Assembly (NCBI GenBank): GCA_900548455.1
Contig: URKQ01000001.1
Span: 124,001 to 188,000, forward strand
DNA from: an uncultured Clostridium sp.
Lineage (GTDB): Bacteria; Bacillota; Clostridia; Clostridiales; Clostridiaceae
DNA length: 64,000 nt
Direction: 5' to 3'
The first letter of the stretch is position 1. The number at the start of each line of letters is the position of its first letter. The position numbers and the translations under genes are program-made. The notes beneath the pieces were generated by a model. That model saw only the letters and a program-made list of their open reading frames with translations, was not told the origin of the DNA and searched no databases. Shown here one piece after another: positions 51,629-59,976 of this stretch.

Positions 51629-52032
51629 TATATTTCAGTATCTCGCATTTCAATTTCAGTACCTTCAGGAGCTTTGATTTTTAATAATTTTCCGTCTTCA
51701 ACTTCATAGATAACTTTATTATTTTTTAATTTAAAGTTATTATAACCTAAAGATGTAATTCGAGAATATTCCTCTTGGACATTATCTACTAAAAAACATA
51801 AGTGAACTATTCCTTCATTTTTATTGCTCCAATTATTTAAAATATCTCCTTTTTTAGGTGTTTGTAGTTCAATCATAAAGCTACCTAGTTTTAACCAAGT
51901 ATTAAAGGCTCTGGAATGAAAGTTTTGAGTTTCCTTTACTATTTCGAAGCCTAATATTTTTGTATAAAAATCAATAGATTCACTATACTTTTCTGTTTGG
52001 ATACATACATGATGTACATACTTTATTGCCAT
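51628..52032 (-). CDS. VOC superfamily (lactoylglutathione lyase-like) protein
   Basis: A 134-residue vicinal-oxygen-chelate protein with both beta-alpha units: KYVHHVCIQTEKYSESIDFY, the central FMIELQTPKKG, and VHLCFLVDNVQEEYSRITSL ending KAPEGTEIEMRDTE. The His and Glu metal ligands of the family are present. Could be a glyoxalase or a binding protein; no partner gives the substrate. AAAGGAG precedes the ATG. Confidence 0.85.
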   Translation of the reverse strand: MAIKYVHHVCIQTEKYSESIDFYTKILGFEIVKETQNFHSRAFNTWLKLGSFMIELQTPKKGDILNNWSNKNEGIVHLCFLVDNVQEEYSRITSLGYNNFKLKNNKVIYEVEDGKLLKIKAPEGTEIEMRDTEI

Positions 52033-52277
52033 TATAATTCTCCTTTATAATATATATGTTACAATTAACTCGATATAGATGTGATTTTAGCTAAAAAGCA
52101 TTAAAAAGTCAACTAGCTGTATATTAGATAATAAAAACTGTAAGTTACGCAGCTGTAAATAATACTTTTCTTAAGATTTCGTAATTTAATGTAAATTTAT
52201 TGAAAATTTGTAATATTAATAATATATTGGAATTAAGTTTTAATATATACTCTAAAATAAGGGAGGGTTTTTATATA

Positions 52278-53315
52278 ATGGAGTTTGTAGATGTTATTCC
52301 TAATATAGTTAAGGGGTTTTCTCTTCCCAAGGGTTCTACCGTATTATTACATTTTTGGGGGGAGAATGAGGATTTAGAAATATTGGATAAGTTTCAACTA
52401 GAAATTATGAAGGAAGGTTCAGTTCCAATTAGGTGGCAGGAATCAAGAAATTTATTAAAAGATATTTTTAATGAAGCTGTTACCAAGGATAGTTCATTTC
52501 CAAATCAGTATGAAGAAATTTTTAATATGGCCGATGTTGTAGTTGACATATTTATGCACGGACCATCCCCACATGATGAATTTCCAAAAGATAAGATTTC
52601 ATATTATGTTATGTATATTAAAAATCTTTTCAGCATATTGAGCAAGAATAAAAAACTATTTATTCAAGTTAGGGTACCTACAGAAGAGAATGCAAGAGTT
52701 AACGACTTAGAGTTTAACGTTTACAAAAAATCTATGATTGAGGCTTTGTGTGTTAATCTTGAAAGAATTAAATCTTCATGCATTAGGGTAACAGACAAGT
52801 TATATAATAAAAATAAATATACAATAGATACCTTTGGGGATAATAGACTTTCCTTTAGTACTAAAGGAAGAGTATGGTACAAAGATGATGGTAATGGAGA
52901 TATACCTTGTGGTGAGGTATATATAGCACCGGTGGAGGAAAGTGTTGACGGAACAATTATGATACCTAAGGTTCACATAGATGGGAAGTTGTTTGAAAAT
53001 GTTTTATTAAAGTTTAAAGAAGGTAAGTTAATTGAATGTTCATTACAAAAGTTAATGGACATTATAAAAAGTTATGGAGATAAGGGAGATGTTTTTGGAG
53101 AGTTTGGCATAGGATTAAATGACAATATTAAAGCAGTAATAGGATGTTCTGAGTTAGATGAAAAAATGTTAGGCACAGTTCATATTGCTATAGGTATGAA
53201 TAGTGAATTTGGAGGAAAAAATGAATCAAGGTTTCACTACGATTTTATAGTAGAACCACTTAAAATTACTGCTGATGATGAGATTATAATGGAAGGAAGT
53301 CAACTGAAAATATAA
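52278..53315 (+). CDS. M29-type aminopeptidase
   Basis: A 345-residue metallo-aminopeptidase of the thermophilic (M29) family: GDIPCGEVYIAPVEESVDGT (metal Glu, about residue 215), EFGIGLNDNI, and the His-rich end GTVHIAIGMNSEFGG...SRFHYDF. It trims N-terminal residues from peptides in the cytoplasm. ATG 52278 has GGGAGGG upstream; a longer frame reaching back 26 codons lacks a ribosome site. Its stop touches the left duplicate of an inserted repeat, so it may once have been directly coupled to the cyclophilin gene. Confidence 0.85.
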   Translation: MEFVDVIPNIVKGFSLPKGSTVLLHFWGENEDLEILDKFQLEIMKEGSVPIRWQESRNLLKDIFNEAVTKDSSFPNQYEEIFNMADVVVDIFMHGPSPHDEFPKDKISYYVMYIKNLFSILSKNKKLFIQVRVPTEENARVNDLEFNVYKKSMIEALCVNLERIKSSCIRVTDKLYNKNKYTIDTFGDNRLSFSTKGRVWYKDDGNGDIPCGEVYIAPVEESVDGTIMIPKVHIDGKLFENVLLKFKEGKLIECSLQKLMDIIKSYGDKGDVFGEFGIGLNDNIKAVIGCSELDEKMLGTVHIAIGMNSEFGGKNESRFHYDFIVEPLKITADDEIIMEGSQLKI

Positions 53316-53448
53316 TAATTAGCATATGAGCAGCTTTACCTAAGAAGGGTTGAAAGGGGATCCTATCCCCTCCGGTTCAAGGAGAGATACTCAAAGGGAA
53401 CCATAGGGTTCCTTTTGAAAAAACTGAATAAATTAATTAGCATATGAG
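53316..53448. mobile_element. Small inserted repeat element with 15-bp target duplication (copy B)
   Basis: TAATTAGCATATGAG occurs at 53316-53330 and again at 53434-53448; the 103 bases between are GC-richer and hold two strong hairpins, GGGGAT/ATCCCC and AAAGGGAACC/GGGTTCCTTT. The reverse complement matches the repeat at 49842-49915. No coding capacity, so a MITE-like or retro-type insertion. Confidence 0.65.
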
Positions 53449-53461
53449 GAGGAAATAAATA

Positions 53462-54025
53462 ATGAAAAATCCAATAGCAACGATGACAATGAAAAATGGG
53501 AATAAAATTATTATGGAGCTTTTTCCAAAAGAAGCACCGAATACAGTTAATTGTTTTATTTTTTTAGCTAAGAATGGATTGTTTGATGATAGAGAAATTA
53601 AGAGAATTGCACCAAACTTTGTATTACAACCAACCTATGATTCCTTCGGGAAAGATCCTAGGTGTAATGTGGCTATTGATGGGGAATTTAAAGCAAATGG
53701 GTTTAGTAATAATTTAAAAATTGAAAAGTGGGTAGTAGCTCTTGGTGGCGATGGAGAAAAAATGTCAGGAGGCAGTTGCTTCTTTATAACATTAAGTGAT
53801 GAAGCTGGCAAAAAGTTAGATGGAAAGTTCGCTGGGTTTGGAAGAGTTATTGAAGGGTTCAAAGAGGTAGAGAGAATAATTTCAGTTAAAACCAGATCTG
53901 TTGATGTGGGTATAGAGGGTGTAATAGTAAATGAACCACTTATTCCAGAAATTATTAGTTCAGTAGAGATAGATACATTTGGAGTGAACTATGATGAACC
54001 CATTATAATGGGAATAGCAGATTAA
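53462..54025 (+). CDS. Peptidyl-prolyl cis-trans isomerase (cyclophilin type)
   Basis: A 187-residue cyclophilin: IIMELFPKEAPNTVNCFIFL at the start, the catalytic-Arg region REIKRIAPNFVLQ, SGGSCFFITLSDE and LDGKFAGFGRVIEG. It speeds proline isomerisation during folding; no signal peptide, so cytoplasmic. AGGAGG precedes the ATG, and this ribosome site borders the right duplicate of the inserted element. The last 25 residues extend past the usual end. Confidence 0.9.
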   Translation: MKNPIATMTMKNGNKIIMELFPKEAPNTVNCFIFLAKNGLFDDREIKRIAPNFVLQPTYDSFGKDPRCNVAIDGEFKANGFSNNLKIEKWVVALGGDGEKMSGGSCFFITLSDEAGKKLDGKFAGFGRVIEGFKEVERIISVKTRSVDVGIEGVIVNEPLIPEIISSVEIDTFGVNYDEPIIMGIAD

Positions 54026-54108
54026 ATAAGTATGTAAGTTTAAATGAAGTTTATTCATTTAAAAATTCCATCAATTTCGTTAACATAATATAATTGATTA
54101 AGGATAGA

Positions 54109-54145
54109 AAACTATTAAGTAGTAGGGTATTCCACTTAATAGTTT
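54109..54145 (+). terminator. Hairpin after the cyclophilin gene
   Basis: Twelve-bp perfect stem AAACTATTAAGT (54109-54120) with 54134-54145; no T run follows, so termination is uncertain. Confidence 0.45.
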
Positions 54146-54205
54146 CCTATGAGGGTTAGTTAATTGTGTATAATTCTAACTAAATACATTATACAATATG
54201 AATAT

Positions 54206-54330
54206 GTCTTTTACGTTTAGATAACCTTAAGGTTCGTTAATGGTACGTAAATAAATGGTAACAAAATTAAGGCAATCTTAAGATTCAGTAAATAAATCCT
54301 TAATCTTCATAGGATATCATTATAGTTGTA
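54206..54330. promoter_or_regulatory. Repeat-rich possible promoter region
   Basis: Holds repeated TTAAGGTT, TAAATAAAT and the palindrome AATCTTAAGATT followed by another AATCTT, then CATTATAG. This looks like stacked binding sites for an OmpR/PhoP-type regulator, but no consensus was matched. Confidence 0.3.
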
Positions 54331-54369
54331 GTTGAACAATAGAGTATAAGTATTTGGCAAAAGGTTTTC

Positions 54370-54410
54370 TATATAAGTTGTAAAGGATGAATTTTCTTAC
54401 GACTTATATA
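54370..54410 (+). ncRNA. Leader hairpin before the 28-codon frame
   Basis: Thirteen-bp stem with one G-U (54370-54382 with 54398-54410), loop containing AAGGATG. It may belong to a short regulatory RNA that ends at 54558-54591. Confidence 0.35.
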
Positions 54411-54446
54411 TGTAAAATCTAATAATTTTGAAGGGATGAATGCGAG

Positions 54447-54533
54447 ATGGTTAAAGATTTATCACAGTCTGTTGAAGTTAAGGATAGTTCCCAAGAAGAA
54501 ACCTATAGTAGAGTAAGGATTAGTTTCCTATAG
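54447..54533 (+). CDS. Possible 28-residue peptide
   Basis: ATG with AAGGGA ten bases upstream opens a polar peptide beginning MVKDLSQSVEVKDSSQEET and ending in RISFL. It lies between a leader hairpin and a good terminator, so the transcript unit is plausible even if the peptide is not. The 11-base word CCTATAGTAGA occurs twice at its end. No family recognised. Confidence 0.3.
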   Translation: MVKDLSQSVEVKDSSQEETYSRVRISFL

Positions 54534-54557
54534 TAGATTAATTTATATATGATTATA

Positions 54558-54591
54558 TGTCATCTGATATTGCATCAGATGACAATTTTTG
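54558..54591 (+). terminator. Intrinsic terminator
   Basis: Eleven-bp perfect stem TGTCATCTGAT (54558-54568) with 54574-54584, then ATTTTT. It ends a transcript from the gene-poor 54.0-54.6 kb stretch. Confidence 0.75.
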
Positions 54592-54605
54592 CTTTATAAC
54601 ATAAT

Positions 54606-54684
54606 TTAATTAGCTCTGTGGTAAAATAAAGTTATGGAATGTACAAGTCATGCTGAACAAGGTAATACAGAGCCACTTAATTAA
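54606..54684 (+). other. Large bulged stem-loop upstream of a two-component system
   Basis: TTAATTA-GCTCTGT (54606-54619) pairs with ACAGAGC-(4-base bulge)-TAATTAA (54667-54684), 14 bp around a 47-base loop. Unknown; could be part of the regulator's leader. Confidence 0.35.
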
Positions 54685-54841
54685 TGGTTTCTACAAATAG
54701 TATAGAATTTTATGTATAATAGAGATATACATATTATCTGAAAATTTTAAATTAAAACTTTAGGTTTTATATTGTGATAATATATATATGGCTAGATGAA
54801 AATTACTTGAAAAAGATTGGAGCTTTGAGGAGGAGTATAAG

Positions 54842-55543
54842 GTGAATGACGGGAAAATATTAATTGCAGAAGATGATGAAGATATAGTTGGGCTATTAAA
54901 ACTCTATCTAGAAAAAGATTATAAAATCATATCTGTTAATAATGGTGAAGATGCTTTAGAAGTAATTAACACAGAGAATATATCATTGGCAATTCTTGAT
55001 ATAATGATGCCTAAATTAAATGGATATGAGGTAACAAAAAAAATAAGAGAAATTAGTACCCTTCCTATTCTTATACTTTCAGCAAAAAATTTGGACAGTG
55101 ATAAAATATTAGGACTGGACTTAGGGGCAGACGATTATATGTGTAAGCCGTTTAATCCCCTTGAAGTTGTTGCCAGAATTAGATCTTTAATTAGAAGAAC
55201 TTATAACTTTCAAAGAGAGCATTATATATCAGAAGAAAGTCGTTCAATTAGTATTGGTGATATTACTTTAGATTTGGATTCTTTTATCGTTACAAAGAAA
55301 GGAAAAAGAGTTCAGCTTACTGCTACGGAATTTAAGATATTGGCATTACTTATGCAATCACCAGGAAGGGTTTTTACTAAAGTTCAAATATATGAAAATA
55401 TTAATGGAGACTATTTAGAGAGTGATAATAATACTTTAATGGTTCACATTTATAGACTTAGAGAGAAGATTGAGAATGATTCAAAGAACCCAATTTACTT
55501 AAAGACTGTAAGGGGGCTAGGCTACAAAATTGAAAATATGTAA
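54842..55543 (+). CDS. OmpR family response regulator
   Basis: A 233-residue regulator starting at GTG with GGAGGAG upstream. Receiver: LIAEDDEDI acidic residues, phospho-Asp in LAILDIMMPKLNGY, Lys in YMCKPFNPLE. Winged-helix domain: LTATEFKILALLMQSPGRVF, NTLMVHIYRLREKIE, TVRGLGYKI. The plan is that of VanR-like regulators. The kinase gene starts inside its end. Targets unknown. Confidence 0.93.
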   Translation: MNDGKILIAEDDEDIVGLLKLYLEKDYKIISVNNGEDALEVINTENISLAILDIMMPKLNGYEVTKKIREISTLPILILSAKNLDSDKILGLDLGADDYMCKPFNPLEVVARIRSLIRRTYNFQREHYISEESRSISIGDITLDLDSFIVTKKGKRVQLTATEFKILALLMQSPGRVFTKVQIYENINGDYLESDNNTLMVHIYRLREKIENDSKNPIYLKTVRGLGYKIENM

Positions 55544-57191
55544 AAAAAGAAGCCGTGGAAGTATATTTTCCCTTTTACTTAAAAATTATATTATATTTAC
55601 CATTGTAATTGTAATCACTCTTTTTGCAATAACTTTTTTTGGGACAAAGCTTTTCCCAAGTAAAGCACAAATTCCCTTAGGTTTAAGTGAGGTAGAAAAA
55701 AACATCTTAAAAGATGGAGATTATAAAAAGCTTGATTTTAGACAAATTGCAGGGCCTAATGGAGTTATAGATATTTTAGATGAAAGTAATGATGTTATAT
55801 ATCACATGGGAGTTGATAATTATATTGATACTTATACGGATAGAGAACTAGAATTTATTCATAATTATGATGGTGGAGATACTTATAATGATCTATATTA
55901 TCTTCTTGATGATGATGGGAATAAGTTGACGGTATTGTTAAGATCTAAAACAGAGATTACTACATTTGAAAATATTAGCGAAATTTATCACAACAGTAAA
56001 AAGGAAGATTTTGATGGATGGTTTGAAGTATTAGATAAAGATTTAAATGTAATTTATAGAGGTGGACAAGTTAAGGAATATAATGAATCCTATTCAATTC
56101 AAGAACTTGGCTATTTAACTTTTACTTATCCAGAAGGGTATGATATATATAAATTTTCCTATGAGGATTTTGAAGGGAAAGAGCGCACAGCAATTATTAA
56201 AATGGAAAAAGTTACTAATGATGGATTTGAGAAAAAAGTTAAAATGTGGATTGAAAAGTCTGCTAAATTATTTATTTTAGTTTATGGTTTGTGTATTGTA
56301 GCTTTTGTTATTATATTAAAGGAAAAAGTTAAAAAGCCACTGAATAAAATAGAAGGGGCTATGATTGACTTGGCGGAAAGAAGAAGTAACGAACCTCTAG
56401 AATATAATGGGCCTAAGGAGTTTGTAGATATATGTGATAGCTTTAATATGATGGCTGAAAAATTAAGACATAGTGAGGAAGCAAAAGATAAGCTAAGTAG
56501 TGATAAGCAAAGGATGCTTGCAGATATTTCACATGATTTAAAAACTCCTATAACGACAATTCAGGGATATGCAAAAGCTTTATCCGATGGGGTTATAAAA
56601 AAAGAGGATCAAAGAAAGTACTTCAATATAATTTACTCCAAATCAACCAGGTTAACAGACCTTATCAACATGTTTTATGAATATAGTAAATTAGATCATC
56701 CAGACTTTGAGCTTAATTTTACAAGAGAAGATTTAAGTGAATTTATTAGGGCATATGTAGCTCTTAAATATCAAGATATATTAGACGCTGGATTTGAGAT
56801 TGAAGTTGATATTCCAGAAGAAAAGATGTATGCATACATTGATAAATTACAACTTCAAAGAGTATTTGAAAATCTGCTTTGCAATAGTTTAAAACACAAT
56901 CCAGAAGGTACAAAAGTTTTTGTGGGATTAACATTAGAAGATGATAATTATAAAATACTTATTGCAGATAATGGTATTGGAATTTCCAAAGATATTGCAC
57001 CTAATATTTTTGAAGCCTTTACTGTAGGAGATGAATCTAGGAATACTAAAAATGGTACAGGACTGGGACTTGCCATAGTAAGAAGGTTAATTGATATGCA
57101 CAATGGTAGGGTGTTACTGGAGAGTGATGAATCACAGTACTATAAAACTAGATTTACAATTATTATTCCTAAAGAGCAACCTATTAAGTAA
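55530..57191 (+). CDS. Membrane sensor histidine kinase
   Basis: A 553-residue kinase starting at TTG within the end of the regulator gene (14-base overlap). Membrane helices at about 18-38 and 250-268 flank a 210-residue external sensor region rich in Asp and Tyr; then HAMP, HisKA with MLADISHDLKTPITTIQGYA, N box FENLLCNSLKHNPEG, and G boxes DNGIGI and GTGLGLAIVRR. The large outside domain suggests an extracellular ligand or envelope signal. Ends at a shared terminator. Confidence 0.92.
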   Translation: MKICKKRSRGSIFSLLLKNYIIFTIVIVITLFAITFFGTKLFPSKAQIPLGLSEVEKNILKDGDYKKLDFRQIAGPNGVIDILDESNDVIYHMGVDNYIDTYTDRELEFIHNYDGGDTYNDLYYLLDDDGNKLTVLLRSKTEITTFENISEIYHNSKKEDFDGWFEVLDKDLNVIYRGGQVKEYNESYSIQELGYLTFTYPEGYDIYKFSYEDFEGKERTAIIKMEKVTNDGFEKKVKMWIEKSAKLFILVYGLCIVAFVIILKEKVKKPLNKIEGAMIDLAERRSNEPLEYNGPKEFVDICDSFNMMAEKLRHSEEAKDKLSSDKQRMLADISHDLKTPITTIQGYAKALSDGVIKKEDQRKYFNIIYSKSTRLTDLINMFYEYSKLDHPDFELNFTREDLSEFIRAYVALKYQDILDAGFEIEVDIPEEKMYAYIDKLQLQRVFENLLCNSLKHNPEGTKVFVGLTLEDDNYKILIADNGIGISKDIAPNIFEAFTVGDESRNTKNGTGLGLAIVRRLIDMHNGRVLLESDESQYYKTRFTIIIPKEQPIK

Positions 57192-57201
57192 TATAAACCA
57201 A

Positions 57202-57250
57202 AAGTGGTGGAAGAATAACTTAAAAAGTATTCTTCCACCACTTATTTTTA
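57202..57250. terminator. Bidirectional intrinsic terminator
   Basis: Sixteen-bp perfect stem (57202-57217 with 57228-57243) between the kinase and the converging amidase gene. Confidence 0.88.
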
Positions 57251-57262
57251 GAGTTAAATTTA

Positions 57263-59164
57263 TTAGTATTTAATACCTAAATCAATTAGAGTTTTATCTG
57301 TAATAAATGCTGATCCACCTAAAATATACATTTTAGAAATGGAGTTTCTGTTGGTATTAATCATATTCTCAAGAGGAGCTTCTAACTCTTTCTCATTACA
57401 TAAAAATACAAAAGAGCTATTCTTACCAGCCAAAGGCGATACAGAAAGTGCATCAGGGAAAGCATTTCCTCTTGCCATATATCCTGTTGATAAATTTATT
57501 TTATCTTTAAAATTATTAAATATAGCTTCATTAGTTGAGTATCTATTTAAGCCTTCTAGTCTGCAAGGACTTTTTTGTAAGGCACTAATATTATTAGGGA
57601 TAACAGTAGTACCACCTATAATATAAGTTTTAGAAATTGAATTGTTACCAACATATTGTTTTGTGGCATCAGGATACTCACTACTTTTAGTAAGAAGAAT
57701 AGGCATTTGTAGCTGAGCTGCTATTGATGAGATAGAAAGTGCATCAGGAAAATTTTCACCTGAAGCTAAAGCAATTTCTCCAGTAGTTCCTATTTTTTCA
57801 GCAATTTTAGCAGCAGTTTCATATCGATCACTACCTGCAATTCTTTCAGATGATATTCCCATAGTGCTTAAGTCAGTTTCAAAAATATTAGAAAGTACAG
57901 TAGTACCTCCAACTATAATGGCTTTTTTTGCATTTAATTTGAGTAACACATCTTTAAGCCCTTGTTGTGAATTAATAGAGCAGTTTTCTGCAAGTAAAAT
58001 TGGAGCATCATATTTCTTTGCTAGTGGAGCAGAACATAAAGCATCTGGGAAGTTTGCACCAGGAGCAATTATTACAGTATCTGCTGTGTTCCATCCAAGG
58101 TTAGCTACTTTATATGAAGTTTCATATCTATCTAAACCAAATATCCTTTCGCTATCTATTGGGTCTACTATGGTAACATTAGCTTTTAAGTAATCATATA
58201 TGCCATTTGCCATAGCATCTGCTAGCAATTGTTGATAGGAACTTGTTCCTAATTTGGCAGATTCGGAAATATTATCAATAAAACCAGTTTCTACTAAAGC
58301 AGAAGGCATAATAGTAGATGCAACTACATTGAAACCATAATTTTTAACACCTCTATTAAATGCACCGGTATTAGTAATCAACTTATTTTGAACAGAATCA
58401 GCTAGTTTTTTAGATTCTTCCCTTTCTGAATAATAAGTCTCAATTCCATAGGCAGCTCCATTAAATGCATTAGTGTGAATTGAAACAAAGGCATCAGATT
58501 GAGTAGTATTTGCATGAGGACCTATATCTCTAAAATCCATATAGCTGTCATTATTTCTTCTCATTACCACATCTACGCCTTTAGCTTTTAATGCCATTTC
58601 TACTTTCAAGGCAATAGATAAAGTTATATCTTTTTCTGTACGTCCAAAACCATTTGCTCCAGGTTCTTCCTTTCCACCATGACCAGCATCAACATATACC
58701 CTGTATCCAGGATAAACAGATAAACCATAATCAGTTAGTCCTTCTTTTTCATAGGAACTAAGAGCTATAGGAGTTTCTTCTTCTACAGAAATTTGATATA
58801 GAAAAGTTCCAAAATCAGCTTTAAGTGTAATATAAGTTTCGCCAGGAGTTAAGGCAATGATATTTTTATTTTCATCTATTTTAACTATTGATTCATCATT
58901 ACTAGTTACAATAAAATTAACATCTGCTCCTTCTGGTGGTAGTAAATCCATATAATTCAGTGATTCACCCACATAAAGAGAAAATCCGTTTTTAATTTGT
59001 AGATTTTCTCCTTCATACTTCTTTACTATAGCATCCATTTGATTTTCAAAGCTTGTCCCATCATTAGCAAAAGCTAAATTGAAAGATGGAGCTGCCATTG
59101 TAAAAATACATGTTGCCATAAGTACACTTAAAATTTTTTTAAATGTCTTACTTTTTTTATTCAA
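57263..59164 (-). CDS. N-acetylmuramoyl-L-alanine amidase with three CWB2 repeats
   Basis: A 633-residue secreted wall hydrolase. The start is TTG, eight bases after AAGGGGG, giving MNKKSKTFKKILSVLMATC as a signal peptide; an upstream ATG has no ribosome site. Then a Big-type domain (about 40-130), Amidase_3 (about 160-335) with zinc ligands in DAGHGGKEEPG, SIHTNAFNG and catalytic Glu in LVETGFIDN, and three CWB2 repeats (LDRYETSYKVANLG, SDRYETAAKIAEKI, LNRYSTNEAIFNNF). It cleaves the glycan-peptide bond of peptidoglycan while bound to the wall. Cell separation, turnover or sporulation role likely. Confidence 0.93.
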   Translation of the reverse strand: MNKKSKTFKKILSVLMATCIFTMAAPSFNLAFANDGTSFENQMDAIVKKYEGENLQIKNGFSLYVGESLNYMDLLPPEGADVNFIVTSNDESIVKIDENKNIIALTPGETYITLKADFGTFLYQISVEEETPIALSSYEKEGLTDYGLSVYPGYRVYVDAGHGGKEEPGANGFGRTEKDITLSIALKVEMALKAKGVDVVMRRNNDSYMDFRDIGPHANTTQSDAFVSIHTNAFNGAAYGIETYYSEREESKKLADSVQNKLITNTGAFNRGVKNYGFNVVASTIMPSALVETGFIDNISESAKLGTSSYQQLLADAMANGIYDYLKANVTIVDPIDSERIFGLDRYETSYKVANLGWNTADTVIIAPGANFPDALCSAPLAKKYDAPILLAENCSINSQQGLKDVLLKLNAKKAIIVGGTTVLSNIFETDLSTMGISSERIAGSDRYETAAKIAEKIGTTGEIALASGENFPDALSISSIAAQLQMPILLTKSSEYPDATKQYVGNNSISKTYIIGGTTVIPNNISALQKSPCRLEGLNRYSTNEAIFNNFKDKINLSTGYMARGNAFPDALSVSPLAGKNSSFVFLCNEKELEAPLENMINTNRNSISKMYILGGSAFITDKTLIDLGIKY

Positions 59165-59319
59165 AATTTTTTCCCCCTTATTGTTTATAGTCATTACATT
59201 CTATTTTACTCCTAATATGTAGAAATTTCCACAGTGAAATCATATTCGATGCAAATATGATACAATTGTGTTGTAAAATAATAAAGCATAAGTAATTTAC
59301 TAAATTTAAGGAGATATTT

Positions 59320-59973
59320 ATGATAAAAATACTTGTTGTTGAGGATGAAAAACCTATTTCAAATCTAATAAAAATTAACTTGGCTGATTCAGGATATTAT
59401 TGCCAATGTGCTTATGATGGATATGAGGCCATTGATATGATAGAAAAGGAAAGTTATGATTTAATATTGTTAGACATTATGCTTCCTAAGTTAAATGGAT
59501 ATGAAATATTTAATTATATAAAAGAACTTAATATACCAGTTATTTTTTTGACTGCTAAGACTGATGTTAAGGATAAGGTTAAGGGATTAAGACTTGGCGC
59601 AGAAGATTATATAACAAAACCTTTTGAAATTATGGAACTTATAGCAAGAGTTGACAGAGTACTTAGAAGATATAATAAAGTAGGAGATTACTTTAAAATT
59701 TTTCATATAGAAATAGATAATTTATCAAGGATTGTCAAAAGTCATGGAGAAGTTGTAAATTTAACTGCAAAAGAATATGATTTATTATTGCTTTTTGTAC
59801 AAAATAAAAATATTGCACTTTTTAGAAAGCAAATATATAAGCGTGTTTGGGGAGATGACTATATGGGTAATACAAGAACCGTTGACCTTCATGTTCAAAG
59901 AATGAGAAAGAAATTAGATTTAGAAGATAAAATAGTTGCAGTATATAAGATAGGTTATAGACTGGAGGTTTAG
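59320..59973 (+). CDS. OmpR family response regulator
   Basis: A 217-residue regulator; AAGGAG before the ATG. Receiver: VEDEKPI, phospho-Asp in LILLDIMLPKLNGY, Lys in YITKPFEIME; winged helix: LTAKEYDLLLLFVQNKNIAL, RTVDLHVQRMRKKL. First gene of an operon with a kinase three bases later, a membrane protein and a VanY-like carboxypeptidase; the layout recalls vancomycin-type or cell-wall-stress systems. Confidence 0.93.
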   Translation: MIKILVVEDEKPISNLIKINLADSGYYCQCAYDGYEAIDMIEKESYDLILLDIMLPKLNGYEIFNYIKELNIPVIFLTAKTDVKDKVKGLRLGAEDYITKPFEIMELIARVDRVLRRYNKVGDYFKIFHIEIDNLSRIVKSHGEVVNLTAKEYDLLLLFVQNKNIALFRKQIYKRVWGDDYMGNTRTVDLHVQRMRKKLDLEDKIVAVYKIGYRLEV

Positions 59974-59976
59974 ATA

